From Datura wrightii (lineage: Eukaryota; Streptophyta; Magnoliopsida; Solanales; Solanaceae), in assembly GCA_035772735.1 (NCBI GenBank), contig JASDFA010000010.1:152460501-152524500 (forward strand): a DNA stretch of 64,000 nucleotides. Direction: 5' to 3'. The notes below the pieces were generated by a model. That model worked only from the letters and a program-made list of their open reading frames with translations, ran no database searches and was not told where the DNA came from. Within the stretch, counting starts at the first letter, position 1; each line of letters begins with the position of its first letter. The position numbers were made by a program, and so were the translations under genes. Positions 23,717 through 37,400 of this stretch are shown here, piece after piece.

Positions 23717-24302
23717 GGCCAAACACATACATAATCTTTTAAACTTATCTTGACACTCCAACTCAGGCTAATTCCATTTTAACCCTCTAACTCTATTTTT
23801 AACTCTCTACCCTGCTTCCTAATTTTTAACTCACTCCAATACGAGTAAAAAGAACTCATCTTCAATATGGGTAAAAAAAAAAAGTTCATTGTTAATAATA
23901 CTACTGAAAAACACTAAAATTCAACAGACTACGAAAGGTTTTCAATGATGTTTTAAAGAAAGAAAACTAGCGGATATTAAGAAAATTGACGTATGTTCGT
24001 CGATTATTTTTTTCCGCAAAAATACGCAGAAACTATTAAATTTTTTATTTTTTATAAAAAATTAACAGAAACCCGTCAAATTTTTTATTTTATTTTTACA
24101 AAAACTAACAGACGTCAGTCGATTTTTAAGTAAAATTATAGTTGAAAAGTATAAATAAAAATAATAAAAACATAAAAATTAGTATTTTGTGTTTAAATGG
24201 AACATGAAAATAGAGTTGAAGGGTTAAAATAACACAAAAATGAGTTGGAGTGCCAAAATAAAAAATGAAGGCAAGTTTAACGGGTTATGTATGTGTTTGG
24301 CC
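23717..24302. mobile_element. TIR element, copy A (586 bp)
   Basis: It starts GGCCAAACACATACATAA and ends TTATGTATGTGTTTGGCC, an inverted repeat that extends imperfectly over about 80 bp (CTCCAACTCA... / ...TGAGTTGGAG). The interior is non-coding and matches the interior of copy B at 24330-25192 in the same orientation, for example the CGAGTAAAAAGAA and TCAATGATGTTTTA blocks. No clear target duplication. Confidence 0.7.
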
Positions 24303-24329
24303 TTTAAATGTTTTCCCTTGAAAATAATA

Positions 24330-25192
24330 CGCCAAACACATACACAACCCCTTAAACTTGCCCTCATTTTTCATTTTGGCACTTTAACTCAATGTTATTC
24401 CATTTTAACCCTCCAACTCTATTTTTTGCATTTCATTTAAATACAAAAAATATTATTCGATATAAACTATTCAAGCTTATTGATAAATATTTTTAAAAAG
24501 ATACAAAATATTCAATTAAATAACGCTACATATATTTTTTTTCATATCATCCGGTCATCTGGGTTTAACCCAAATACTGGCTTCCTAATTTTTAACTCAT
24601 TTCATTACGAGTAAAAAGAATTTATCTTCAACATGGGTAAAGAAAAAAACTCTGATTCATTGCTAATAAACTACTAAAAACACCACGATTCAATGGACTC
24701 TGTTGGGTTGTCAATGATGTTTTAGAAAAAGAAAATTGACGAACTTTGAAAAAATTGACGTACTTTCGTCGGCTACTTTTTTTTCGCAAAAAAGCGTTGA
24801 AACTATAAAAATAAAATTATTATTTTTTGAAAAAATCAACAGATGTTTGTCTATTTTTCTTTATGAAAACTAATGGACGTCAATTTTTAAAGTGTAAAAT
24901 TGCAGTTGAAAAATATAAATAAAAATAATAAAATATAAAAATTAATATATTGTGTTTTAAAATATAAAAAGTAGAGTTGGAGAGTTAAAATGGAGCAAGA
25001 TTGAAATGACGCGCTAAGATGGAAAATGGAATAAGTTTAAGGGATTGTATATATATTCGGCTTAAAATTTAATATTTTGTATTTAAATATAATTTAAAAA
25101 ATAAAGTTGGAGGACAAAATGAAATATGAGTATGATGGAGTGCTAAAATAAAAAATAAATGTAAGTTTAAGAAATTGTGTATGTGTTTAACC
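24330..25192. mobile_element. TIR element, copy B (863 bp) with 9-bp TSD
   Basis: Termini CGCCAAACACATACACAA and TTGTGTATGTGTTTAACC are inverted. AAAATAATA at 24321-24329 and 25193-25201 is a 9-bp target duplication, consistent with Mutator-like elements. It is longer than copy A because of an extra AT-rich piece near 24440-24580 and a duplicated right terminal region (a first copy of the arm at about 24970-25070, the second at 25095-25192). It ends 98 bp before the earliest in-frame ATG of PTP1, so it forms part of the upstream region of that gene. Confidence 0.75.
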
Positions 25193-25410
25193 AAAATAAT
25201 ATTTATCCAACATATTTTGTCATATGTTCCCAAACATGTCCATCCAAATGCATAGTAATCGAACATCCTACTACTTGTAACTTGTGACTCGTGAGTTGTG
25301 ACAGAACTCTGCTCATCCCCGAATACAACAAGACAAGGCACAACAAAAAAGGCGAATCCGGAGCCACGGGTAGCGGACTTTCCATTCGGAATCGGAGCCG
25401 GAGATCAGCG

Positions 25411-28400
25411 ATGGCTGCTTCCGGTAAACCTCCGTCGTCGTCGGCCACAAAGCCTTTCAATTTCTCCGACGATTCGGTTCCGAAGAGAGTCGTTCTGTCG
25501 CCTGATCAGCAGCGTTTTTGCTTGGAAGCACTTAAAGTCTTCAAGGACAAGAGATTTTCTGCTCCCGAAAAAATTCGCCAAGAGTTCATGACTTTGCAGG
25601 TCCTCTTGCATTATGCTCTCTTTCTTTCTTTCTCAATTTTATTGTTGTTTAATGTTGATCAATTTGATAAAATCGGAGGATGTTATGAAAGCTCTAAATG
25701 TGGGATTTGGGATGTTTGAGATGGACCCAAATAGAGAGGAATGGATGTGTATTCATACTACAGGTTCAATTAGTTAGGGAATACGGTGTAATTGATTGAA
25801 ATGTGGTGATTATTTTGATGTTTAGTTGGATATTCACGGTCATATTAATTAAAAAAGGCAAGTCTTTTATGCTGAGAATGAATTGGTGATGTCATTGAAC
25901 TTCTCAATGTTTCTTCTTCACATAGGTGGTTCAGTTCTTGGACAAATTGTGGTATTGTGAATGCTCTAAACAGCCAATTCATTGGAACATATTAAATTGC
26001 TCATACTAATCGGGATGCATATAGAGGATTTATGTTGTGGACTCCCGCTAAATTAGGAAAAAGAGATAGTTGATTGATTGAGTGTTAGGAAATTGTTTTA
26101 GTTGGACTTTTAAGGTCATACTATTTAAAAAAGGGAAATCATTTATAGGATCGCTGCCAACCTAAACTAGGTGATAACATCATGAATGCTCTAGACATTA
26201 AATTCGTTGTGACATATGTAACGGGCAATTTGTGATGATGCGTATAGAACAACAAGAAGTCTGTGAAAATTGTCTTTATCGATGCTTTCAGGCACTAGCT
26301 TCGAGGCAATGCACTAAAGTTGCTTTTGAACTAGCGGTCTGACTCCGGTGGTCCTTTTGATCATCAAAATTTGTTTTCTTTTCAGTTTTTTCCTTTTAGG
26401 CTTAGATGGGGTAAGTAGCATATTCTACAACGCTGGATTCAAGTTGTTTGAAATTATTAAGTGCAACTATGGTACAGAAACATGGTATAAATGGATCGAG
26501 CGCAACTAGATTAATTAGAAGGGTGAAGGTCAGCATTAAAGTCTTGAAGTAGTTAGTTACAATATTTATTAAAGCCCCAAAGGAACAAGGGAAGGCAGTG
26601 AGGAGATGGAAATTAAAAGATCACTCAAATACAATGACAAAGGCAGATACATAAGTTTCATTTCCATTCAAGGATCTACAAGTCTGTCATTATTACACCG
26701 GAAACCACATTCAAAGGGGGGACATTGCCCATGAAATAGTAAAATTCAGCTACGAGATACCCAAAGGACAAAGAATACAGGAAAGCTTAGAAAGAAGCTC
26801 TGGAACCTCTTTCATAGAGCGGAGCCTTCAACATCAACAGATGGACGACGACGGCAATGAAGAAAGGCCAACATAAGTGCAGTCGAAAACCGCATAAGTA
26901 CCACAGGTGGTATGGCGACATCAGATAAAGACCTACTCAACAGACGCGTCGTCGGAAAATTTCAAAGTCCACCGGAGGAAATCCTAACATTGAAGGAAGT
27001 AAGGTCCTGGGCATGCAACACCTAGAAGTTGGCAATAGGCGTCAGTGTCTTTGCCATGAACGACGGACAATTCTTATTTGAACTTCCTTCAAGAGTCGCT
27101 GCAGAGCACATCATGGAGGGAATATGGATTTGGAAGAAGATGATGCTAAACCTTGCCTGGTGGGAATCAACTACAGGGTGTTGGTCGGCGGAAGTCTGGA
27201 GAGATTGGATCTAGATAAGACTTTTGGGACTACCTTTTAGCGTGTGGTCTTAGGAAATTCTTAAGAAGATCGGAGATCAATGCGGGGGTTATATAGAAAC
27301 AGAAGAAGAGACATCCAACAAGAGCCATCTAAAATGGGCTCGCATCAAGGTTAAGGGTGACAAAAATGAGGTATCGAAGGAGATAGAGATGACAAGCGAG
27401 GGCTTTGTGTATAAAATCCCAATATGGTGTGAAATTCTGGTGACGGTGGAGAAGAAGGAAGGTAAGAGAGATGAAGCAGAAAAGGGTCTAGCGAGCAGAA
27501 GAGGGGAAATACCCTTTTTAGTGAAACACTCTGCAGACCACATGGGTACATTAAGTAATGAGGATTTTTCAAATTGGATGACACGTCAACAAATATTAAA
27601 AGGGAAAGGGCCTTTATGTGCGATGGTGGGACAAATAAGAAAGGGGGCTATCTGGGCTCTGAATAAAGAGGCCCAACAAGGGAAATACAAAATAAATAAA
27701 TAAGCCCAGCCTAGGAACATGACTTAGTTAATATCGAGATATTGACAAATCTTTCTCAACTAAGCATGCACAACAAACTTGCAGACTTGGGAACCTAGGA
27801 CGAGGTAGGACAAGAAATTGTTCAGGGGGCACAATACGACGAGAGTCCGGAGATGGTGGAAATAGCAGTGATGGAAGAAACGCATGCTTCAATAGAGACA
27901 GAGAAAGCAAAAATTGTCAAATGAAGGAGGCAAGGGGAGAACACCGACCTTATAGCAGAAGATGCTATACCATTAAAGACCCAATTACCGGTAGAAGAAG
28001 ATATCCAAATGAAACATATTCCTATGTGGATTAAACAACACATAATCAAACTGAGTTTAGAGTTTGGGGTGAATTTTAAGGGATGTGAGAAGGCAAAAGA
28101 ACTCTTCATGAAGATCGACAACAAGTAAGAGAACAAAGAAAAACAGGGAGAGCAATCTGACATTAAAAAGAAAGGGGTGAATGAACTGAAAGGCTTAAAA
28201 CTTGATGCCAAGTTCATGAGCTATGATACGAGAAATCGAGGGGATACCTAGCCATAAAAGAATAATGAAATTAAACATAGTCTAGGGGGTTGAATTGTGC
28301 TCGGAAAAGGGGAGTGATAAAAAATATTCTCCACACCTGGAAGGCTGATGTAGTCTGCTTCTAGGAGACAAACATGGCAGGGAAAATCTCAGATATAGTT

Positions 28401-31400
28401 GAGGAATTGTGGGAATAGGTGCACTAACTATGTACAACTGGAGGCCAGTGGGACTGGGGGAATAGTCATTGTGTGGGATGGAAGGGTGTGGGTGGAGACA
28501 CTTAGCAGTGTGGGTATGTACTCAAAAACATGTAGCTTCTCAGGAAATGATCAAGACTTGACATGGCATCTCACATGGGTTTATGCCCCAAATGTCAGGA
28601 AAGTGAAGAGACTTGTGGGAAATTGGGCAATTAGAGGATTAATTGTAGGACTATGGGTGGTGTGTGGTGACTTCAACACTACCAGACATCCCTCAGAAAA
28701 GAAAATTTGCATCAAGATTAGCAAAGGATTGACTAACTTCTCTAATTTCATTGAGGACAGAGTTGGTGGACCTAGCCTTACCAGGGGGAAACTTCACATG
28801 GAAAAGAGAGGACAGACACTTAACAGCAGCAAGGCTGGACAAATTTTTATTCTCAGAAGAACGGGAAGCAAGTTTCAGGAATATAAAACAGAGCATATTA
28901 CAGAGAGTAAGTTCTGACCACTCTCCTATAATGCTGAAATGTGGAGTGTGGGAAAACATAAAGACCTACTTTAAGTTTCAGAATTGGTGGTTGGGAACAA
29001 AGGGTTCAAGGAGAAAGTTAAATGGTGGTGGGACTCCTTCAAGTTCAAGGGGAAACCAGATTACATTCTAGTAGCCAAACTGGGAGCCTTAAAGGAGAAA
29101 CTGAAAGAATGGAGTAAGACTACACAGGGCAACTTGGGGGCACAGAAACATAAGGTGTTGAGACAGTTAACAAAGCTAGAGGATATTCAGGAACTTAGAG
29201 CTTTAAGGGGTGGTTTGGTATGACGGATAAGAGAAAATAATCCTGGGATAAATTTTAATAACTCTTAATTTCTTGTTTGGTTACAAAGTCTGGGATAACT
29301 TATCTCAGGATTAGAAATTAGTACTGGGATAAGTTATCCCTACATATGGGTGGAATAATAATGTTGGGATAAGTTATCCCATGGATAAAATAATAAAATG
29401 ACAGGGGGGTTCAAATGGGAAACAGGGCAGAAAACAACCTATAGGTATCTTATTTACAGTATGCAGATGATACTCTAATATTCTATGAAGCCAAAAAAGA
29501 CCAGATGATGATTTTGAGGGTGATCTTCATCATTTTTGAAGTAGTGTCTGGACTAAACATCAGCTGGCAAAAGAGTTTTATATACCCTATCAATGAAGTA
29601 GTAGAGGTGGAAAACCTGGCCACAGTCCTAGGAGGAAAAGTCGGTGAGTTACCAACAAATATCTGGGAATGCCCTTCAGAGCTAAAAGCAAATTCAAAGG
29701 GATCTGGAATGAAGTGGTGGAGAAGTGTGAGATGAAGTTAACCAACTGAAAAAGTCAGTACCTTTCCTTGGAGGCAGACTGACCTTGGTTAATAGTGTCC
29801 TAGATGCATTACCATCATACATGATATCAGTCTTCCCTACTCCAGCTAGTGTGATCAAAAGGATAGATGAACAGAGAAGGAATTTTTCTGGCAGTGAAGA
29901 CAAGAAAAAAATTTCATGTAGTGAAATGGGAGGAGTTGACAAGAAGCAGAAAAGGTGGGGTGGGCATTAGAAATATGAAAATGCAGAATAGAACTCTAAT
30001 GACGAAGTGGTTATAGAAGTTTATAACTATTACAATATATTGTGGAAGGAGGTCATCTGTGCAAAATATGATATGGAGGATAAATGGATGACAAAGACAG
30101 TGAACACACAGTATGGGTGCAGCACCTGGAGATCAATCAGAAACCTCTGACATTAAGTTCTATGCAAAATCTGGCTCAAAGTGGGAAATGTCTTGAAAGT
30201 GTCCTTCTGGAAGGACAAATGGTAGGAAAGACAAACCTGAAACAACTATTTCCAGACACATACAATCTATGCCTTAACCAGCAGGCCACTGTGGCTGAAA
30301 TGTGGACAGGACAGGGGTGGAACATGTAACTTAGGAGAAATTTCAATGACTGGGAAATGGAAAGGATAGATGCTTTTGTCACGCCCCACCTTGGGAGGCA
30401 CGACTGACCCCTAATGCCATACTGGAATCTGGGTTGACCTGGCTGGGCACATACACCTCTGGTGCCTACCAATGACTTAAACTCAAGAAAACAAACTGCT
30501 ATATCTCGGCTGTAAACACAGCCTCGGGCCGACAAGGCCACGCAACACCTGTAAAAGAAAACATCTAACCCAGCCAACGTACATCAATAGGGATCCTATG
30601 CGGGCCGAAAAGACCACCATGTTGTTTAGTTATAACAGAAAGGAAAATAAGTAGCATACTAGGCCCCGCACGGCCAACGACAACTAACTAACTGGATACT
30701 GTAGTCTGCAAGCCTCTAAGAATACAAATAATGGTCGGGACAGGGCCCCGGCCTACCCAAATGCTATATAAATGAAAAAATGTAGTCTCTACAACCTGAC
30801 AACTCCGAATGAAAGGAGCTGGCCAAACTGCTGACCCTGAATAGCTGCTACTAAAGATCCTGAACTCTGTCTGTCTAAACTTGCAGGCAAGTATGCAGCG
30901 CCCTATAGTTGGGCGTCAGTACAATATGTACTGAATATGTAAGGCAATAATAGAAGCTGAGTATAAGTTGTTAAAGACTAAAAGTAAGTAGACAGAAAGG
31001 GCAGAAGTTAACATGGAAGTCTGCTTATTCATTACCTGCATCTAGTAAAACACTACACGTACATGAGCTACGACTGTACAATCATATATTCATGAGCTAT
31101 AGCTAGCAGACAAGAATACAAACAAGAACCTAACCTGGCCCCCATAAGCCTGGAAGGTACAATCAACACAGAAACAACCTACCGTGACCCCCATAAGCCC
31201 TGACAAGTACATTTCAATCTATATATCCCTATCCAGGTTTCTATGACTCTACTGGTGCTATGGCCAACCTATTTGTCCCCTAGGTCTGCAATTGAACCCG
31301 CTTGGCTCCTGATCTGTAGCTGTGTCCGAGTCCAGCGGACTCCTGATAACTGCACCCTAGGCACTAGGCTCGACGAAGGTGTGATGCCGATACGGCATAA

Positions 31401-34400
31401 GAATAATAGTCCAGCCATGGAATGGACTGTCATATGGCCCTTGGGCCTCTGCATCGTCCCTTGGGACGACATATCTCTCCTTGGAGCAACGTTATATAGC
31501 CTCTGTAGGCAACGACACATCTAGTAACCTTGGGTGGTCACGGAAGGCTCTTAGGTGAGGGCAATCCCAACCGATGTGCTATACTGAAGTCTCAATCTAG
31601 CCACTCAAAAGGCGTATCTGGCCTTTTGGGCCTAACGCGACCGCTGCTCGCCTCTAGAATAATCTGTATAGCTGCTAGCAGGCACACCCCGTGTACCTGT
31701 ATTTGATCAGAGGATCCTGATAGTGATCATAATCTCTAATGGTCTAAACCGGATAGGGCGAGGTCTGGAGTGGCCTAACAATATTCTGAATGTCCTGCTC
31801 GGACAACTATAACTCATAAGCAACTATAGGGTCGCAGATGACCAATTACTTAGTTCCTTTGCTTAGAACGACTGTAGGGCTGCTAATGACCGAACATGCT
31901 TTTGAGCGGTCGGTCCCTAATCCTCCACAGGCTGCCTACTGAAATTCTTAGCCTGGGAGTAATACTGTGCTAACATGGTTCTAGTCCTTTAGACCTTAAC
32001 TTGGTCAATTCGGATCTTATATGACTCTTTTGGGCGATTTCTAACCTTGTAGGTAATTTTACATGGACTTAGCCACTCACGACAACCTGTACCTGAGTAT
32101 CCTAGAGGAGCAGACTGGGGCGTTGGCTCCGCCTCTAACCAGTGTTCAGGGAAGCGTAAAGCGGAAAAAGGCGACAAGGCCCAGCTTCGCTTGAAGCGTG
32201 AAGCGTGAAGCGAAGCGCTCGCTTCATTGAAGTGAAGCGTAATTTTAAAGAAAAAAGATCAAAATTATAGAGACAATATATATTAGCAAATGTTCAAATT
32301 AAAAGCCCAAAAGTAGATATCACAAAGCAGAGCAGAAGGAAAACAGCTGAACAGAGGAGAAGCAAAACAGCTGAACAGAGCAGTAGCAAAACAACTGAAC
32401 CAAGCAGAAAAGAGAAGAAGAAAGAAGAAAAAAGAATGAAGAAGGAAGAAGAAGAAAAACCTGCGCAAAAAACAGGGTAAAGAAGAGAGTAGAAAAAAAA
32501 CCTAGCCTGAAGGTCGATGGAGAAGCAGGAGAAAAAAGAAGAAAGAAGAAGTACGTACCTGAAGTTTCAATGTGAAGAAAGAGGAAGAAGCAGTCCACGA
32601 CCAGATGAAAACCCTAGTCGCGATGTGGAGGAACAGTTCGAAATATCAAGGACTCTGAGATTATTAAGTTGCGATTGTTTTTCTAATTTAAAATAGGACT
32701 TTTAAAAGACAGATACCAAGAAGCGACGCTTCTCTGCGCTTCACGCTTATGCTCGCTTCACGCTTCCGCCATTGAAGTGTGCGCTTTTGTTGCTTGCTTC
32801 AACTCCCTGTAGCGATACACAGTTGCTTCGCGTCGCTTCACGCTTAAAGCGATGAAGCGGCCGCTTTCCTGAATACTGCCTCTAACTGCTACTAAGGTCC
32901 CCTTCCTTAGGGTACCCAAGGGTCTATCTGACCTGAATGACTGGAATGACTTCCTGGGCAACCTGTATGACGAATACTAAGTCAACTGGAACTGACAGTC
33001 ACTGGTAGCTAACTAGATGGCAGACTGTCACTCAGTTCACTAGACAACCCTAGTGCCGCTGACTCTAAAGTATGGCCATCCTAGCTAAATTTCTGACCCT
33101 GGGGCGTGAGGGTACGCCAATGGCCTCTGGGCGTGCTTCACTGGCAATACAGGCGCCAAACTGGTAGTTATATCGCCTAGTTGCGCCTATGCTGTTCAAC
33201 TTACTAACTGAGGCCTAATAACTATCCACGAGCTTCTAAGGTCTAGGCCTGACAATAAAACATCCAATTCTACTAACACAATGAACTGAAGAACAAGGAG
33301 TTCCTATGATGCTTCTAGCGTGTGTCACACTTAACATGTTCTTTCCCGACAAGGGATACTGCGATATAATCTTTATACGCTTTCTAGCAGCTAACCACAA
33401 CATATGTAACCGTAATCTACTGATAGCGGCTAATCACGACATACCTGATCCTTATATACTAGCAGCAACTAATTACAATATATAGGACCATTATCTACAT
33501 TTAAAACGTAGGTCGTATCACTATATGACCAGAATAACTTGCCGAAGGAATTAGCCTTAATATACCTTGAATGCCGACTTTCGTTCATTACACAGTTCTC
33601 CACCTGAAGCCAGTAACTCCATTTAATTTCCGCCTTTACACTGAGAGAATACCGCTATTTTCAACAATAAGAATGGCCAGTAACAATATCTTTTCAAATG
33701 AATTAAACTCAACCTTAAACATATATATATATATAGGAGGCACTAGGCAGGGGGGGGCGGCGAGCCGCCTGTAGCGCCAACCAAGGGGCGCGACGCGCCG
33801 GTTGTAGTACCAGACTGGCTGGCGCGGGGCGGTGCTTGGTGCGATGGCCCTCCGGTCCCGGCCTCCTGCTCGCTCGATGCCATGCTCGTGTACTCGTTTC
33901 CTTGGGCCTTTTTCCACATACATCGTACTAAAAAATTCTCAACATATGCACGCATGCGTCGGTTAAACATTAAGAACTTACGGGGTGTAACATCATCCGT
34001 TTAGGAACATTCATCCTCGAATGTCCTCTTAGGCTTAAAAGACTCAACTCCGATAACTATTGCCGGAAAAGTTTTGGACAGAGTCTCCTCTGTAATATGG
34101 ACTATCCGGAAACCTGATATTGGTGACTTGATAAATACCTGACACATCAATTTATTGGTGTCAAACACAATACACATGATTTTTTTTCCAAAGTGAGACA
34201 ATAGTTAAAAACTTAGTGCTTCTAATTTTCTAACATATGCTATTTTAGAACATCTCCTACTGTGCTCAATCACAATTTTAGGCTCTTAGCAATTAGCAGG
34301 TGTCGTAGTTTGTTTTACAAGATTCTACACTCTATACCATGTAGCTAGCCTTATCTCTCTGAGTTTGTACGTCTTTTCACTACAATTAATGTCTCTCTGA

Positions 34401-37400
34401 GATAGGTTTTTTTTAATTGGTAAAAGTAATTTGATTCAGCAAAATCTCTTTCTGTGATAGAATTTCTGCAGCATTCTTCCCCTCGGTCCACTTACCTTAT
34501 GCTAATGTGATAACCCAGAACTTGTTGCTTCTCATTTAGCATTCTTTATGTTTTCTTGTATGAAATCATGCTTAGAGGATTAGAAGTAGAACTTTTCTCC
34601 TGGTCAGAAAAGAATTAGGGTTCTTTTTCTTTCATGAAGTAATTATTTATTGATGTCCCTCCCCAGATCCCACTTGTGGGGTTACACTTGGTATGTTGTT
34701 GTATGGGAAAGCTACCAGTATATTAGAGTATACAAAAAGTAGATAAGTATTGCAAAAATACGGTTCTCTATGAACAATTAGTATAAATCTTAACTAACAT
34801 GAGTTTTACGTGTTCTCTAAAAGTTTACTAGAAACAACATATTTGCCTTAATTTGTGTAAAAATACCTTTTTATTGGTAATTTGTATAAAAGTATTATTT
34901 TCCCTTCAAAACCTCCATTCCTTTCTCTTCTGATACCCACATTAGGACAGACCAGGTTACATCCGTGCTCTCTGTCTCCTTTTCTTTCTTCTAAAGCTCC
35001 AACTGAACATGAGATCTTTCACTGTATTTGGCATTGCCAACTGAACGCAAAAGGGATGCAATACTATCCACCATAATCAACTTTCTTATGGGCAAAGCAT
35101 GAGCAAGTGATCCACATCTGCATAGGATTGTTTGCACATATAGCACCAGCTGTTGTGTCCTATCTTCTATTGCTCAAGTTCTGAGAGAGTAAGGATGACT
35201 ACCTTGCAGTCACTGGAAAACATACCTTTATCGGAGCTCTAGGAATCTAGACTGAGATTTGTGGGAACATTATGTCTTCTCTTTTAGTAGTCTGTGGTAG
35301 GAGTACTTAAAACCAAAAATTCCTCATGCTTACCCATTCCATAACCAAGAATTCTGACCCGTTGGTATGATGTTTTGATTTTAAAGTAGTGCCAATAGGT
35401 TGTGGAACTCACCTATCTCCCAACAATGTAGGTTGCTTCTAATGATCAAGTCGCTTAGTTGTGCCCTTTCATTTAGGAGGCTAACATTGTTACTTTCTTG
35501 AAAGGTGGAACATAATAGGAAAGGCCTCACTATAAGTATCAATTCCGAAGAGCAAAAATGGAGTTATATTTGCCTTTAGCATCACCCTGATGCTCTTTTA
35601 TGAAACCTTTTACTTCATAAATAAAAGGAGTGATATAGGGAGTTAGGTGGTCCTAAGTGTCTATAGAAGCAAAATAACACCTTTCCATAGTTTTAGGTTA
35701 ATATTGAGTAACTCCTTTGGTGATTGGGTTCATTTGTGTATCTTTTTCCGCTCTCATTTACATCTAATTTTTTGTTTGATGAAGTAAGAATATTATTAAC
35801 AAAAAGGGTGTTAACTACTCCGTATACAAGAAGTATAGCAGAAAGTAGAAAATCTTACACATACATGATTTTCTATGATAGCCACCCACTCATTTATATC
35901 TAGTTATCCAAAAAAAAAAATCCCACAATCCTTTTTATGATGTTTCGGGTGGATGATGCTGGTGGTGGCTCCACTTAAAATGACATAGATAGGATAAATG
36001 AACTTGAACATTATTACAAATTAAGAATTGTAGAGCTGAATTTATATCAAAGCACAGCTCTTTTATGTCTTGAGAAAATTGTTGTTGCCTGATGTTGTTT
36101 GTTTTGCTTCTTTTCTATTTTTTTTGTTGTGATCATGTCTTTCTGCAAGTAGCATGATATTATCCTGAATTCCAAGAACATCTCTTATGACTCAGGCAAC
36201 TAGGATGAGAGCTTCAGAGATGAAGAATAGATGCGCAGTGGCTTTGAACAGCATAAACATTAGCAAAAATCGATACACTGATGTTCTGCCATGTATGCTG
36301 ATCAGTTTCTGTTAATTCTTCGTTTGACTTTGAAGTTGTGTATTATAACTTGTGAATAATTATATCAAGCTTCATTCTTCCCAGTTGACAATAACAGGGT
36401 TGTTTTGGACCCATCAGCTAGAGGATATATAAATGCAAGCTTCATTAAGGTAGACTTCTACATCCATCACTTGAACTTAGTAATCATGCTACTTGTTCTC
36501 CGTACTCTCTTGGAGAATGTCAAGCCCTCTTCCACCAATCTGCTTCATGAGCATTATAGTGCTCCTTTTTGCTGCAGATATCCGAAAGCGTGTCTCAGTT
36601 TATTGCAACACAAGGTCCGCTACCGCACACTTTTGAAGACTTCTGGGAAATGATAATCCAGCATCGCTGTCCTGTGATTGTGATGCTTACACAATTGGTT
36701 GACAATTACAAGGTATTCAACTGTTTAAATTACCAGGTAATCATTATAATGTTAACAAGACAAGATGTCCTTGTTCTGTCATCAGTGACAAAAGGAAAAA
36801 ATCGAGATTTTTTGTGACAAGGGTTCTGATCCAAAATCTGCTTCATAAGTAAAATACCATCTTTTCTGCCATTACTCTTGATTTGCATCCTCTGTTGTAA
36901 TTAGATGTAGCATTTCTCATACTCTCAGAAAGGTGCAAGTGAATCTTTGCTACAGTTTTGTATTTTTGCTTGATATATTTTCCCCCCTTTCTACGTACTC
37001 TTCTATATTTTGAGTGGTGAGATAGAGCGGGGGAAAGAAATAGTAGAGAAAAGAAAATCTTAGCCTTCTATTTTTGCTTGACAATCTTTATTTCACTCCT
37101 CTATGTGTATAATAATGTATACAGAAAGGAACGAACAGGTTGGTATTTCTATATATATGCTACCTATCTTCTCAAAAAAAAGGTTAGTATTAAATTAAAT
37201 TCTCATTTCTACCTGCATTCTTTCACATCATCCTTTCTGGCCCTAACTCAAGCCAGAGGTGGTGGGTTTAAGGTCTATTGGAATCTGATATAGTCATCTC
37301 TCTGAGTAGGATATGTTTCTCCTCTAGACTATTTCAAAGCTTTGGCATATTTTGATGGAGTTGGTATAAGTAGATTTTGAGTGTGGTGCTTAAGGATATT

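Larger units (their letters stand above)
26300..30376 (+). mobile_element. L1-type LINE relic in PTP1 intron 1
   Basis: An ORF1-like region is followed by an endonuclease and the C-terminal part of a reverse transcriptase, all in + orientation and all broken. The core RT is missing between about 29213 and 29440, where a MITE-like sequence sits. The 3' end is cut at 30377 by an LTR element, and no continuation is seen on the other side. The left limit is uncertain. Confidence 0.75.
30377..34010. mobile_element. Truncated long-LTR element (same family as 9186-11854) inside the LINE
   Basis: It begins TGTCACGCCCCACCTTGGGA and shares ordered blocks with 9186-11854 (GACAGG-CCC, GCAGGCA-G-ATGCAGCG, GTCAGTACAAT, CCCCCATAAGCCTGG). 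The right side contains CGGGGTGTAACATCATCC and TTAGGAACATTCATCCTCGA near 33990, an internal motif pair of such LTRs. No TTACA end with a matching duplication was found, so the right boundary is approximate. No pol domain is present. A hAT-type element is nested at 32140-32878. Confidence 0.6.

Noticed and set aside
25291..25410. Upstream in-frame ATG of PTP1 adding 40 residues
   Set aside because: The extension is basic and unlike PTP1 N-termini. The ATG at 25411 followed by MAASGKPPSSS fits the family, though the longer form cannot be excluded.
27289..28217. Minus-strand frames of 60-131 codons
   Set aside because: They lie opposite the LINE ORF1 region, which has the recognisable domain on the + strand.
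32283..32598. Minus-strand frames of 61 and 92 codons
   Set aside because: The same cause: low-complexity translation of the purine-rich core of another hAT-type element.
33636..33970. Minus-strand frames of 75-95 codons as a gene
   Set aside because: The GC-rich island lacks stop codons in several frames at once; no family resemblance and no start context.
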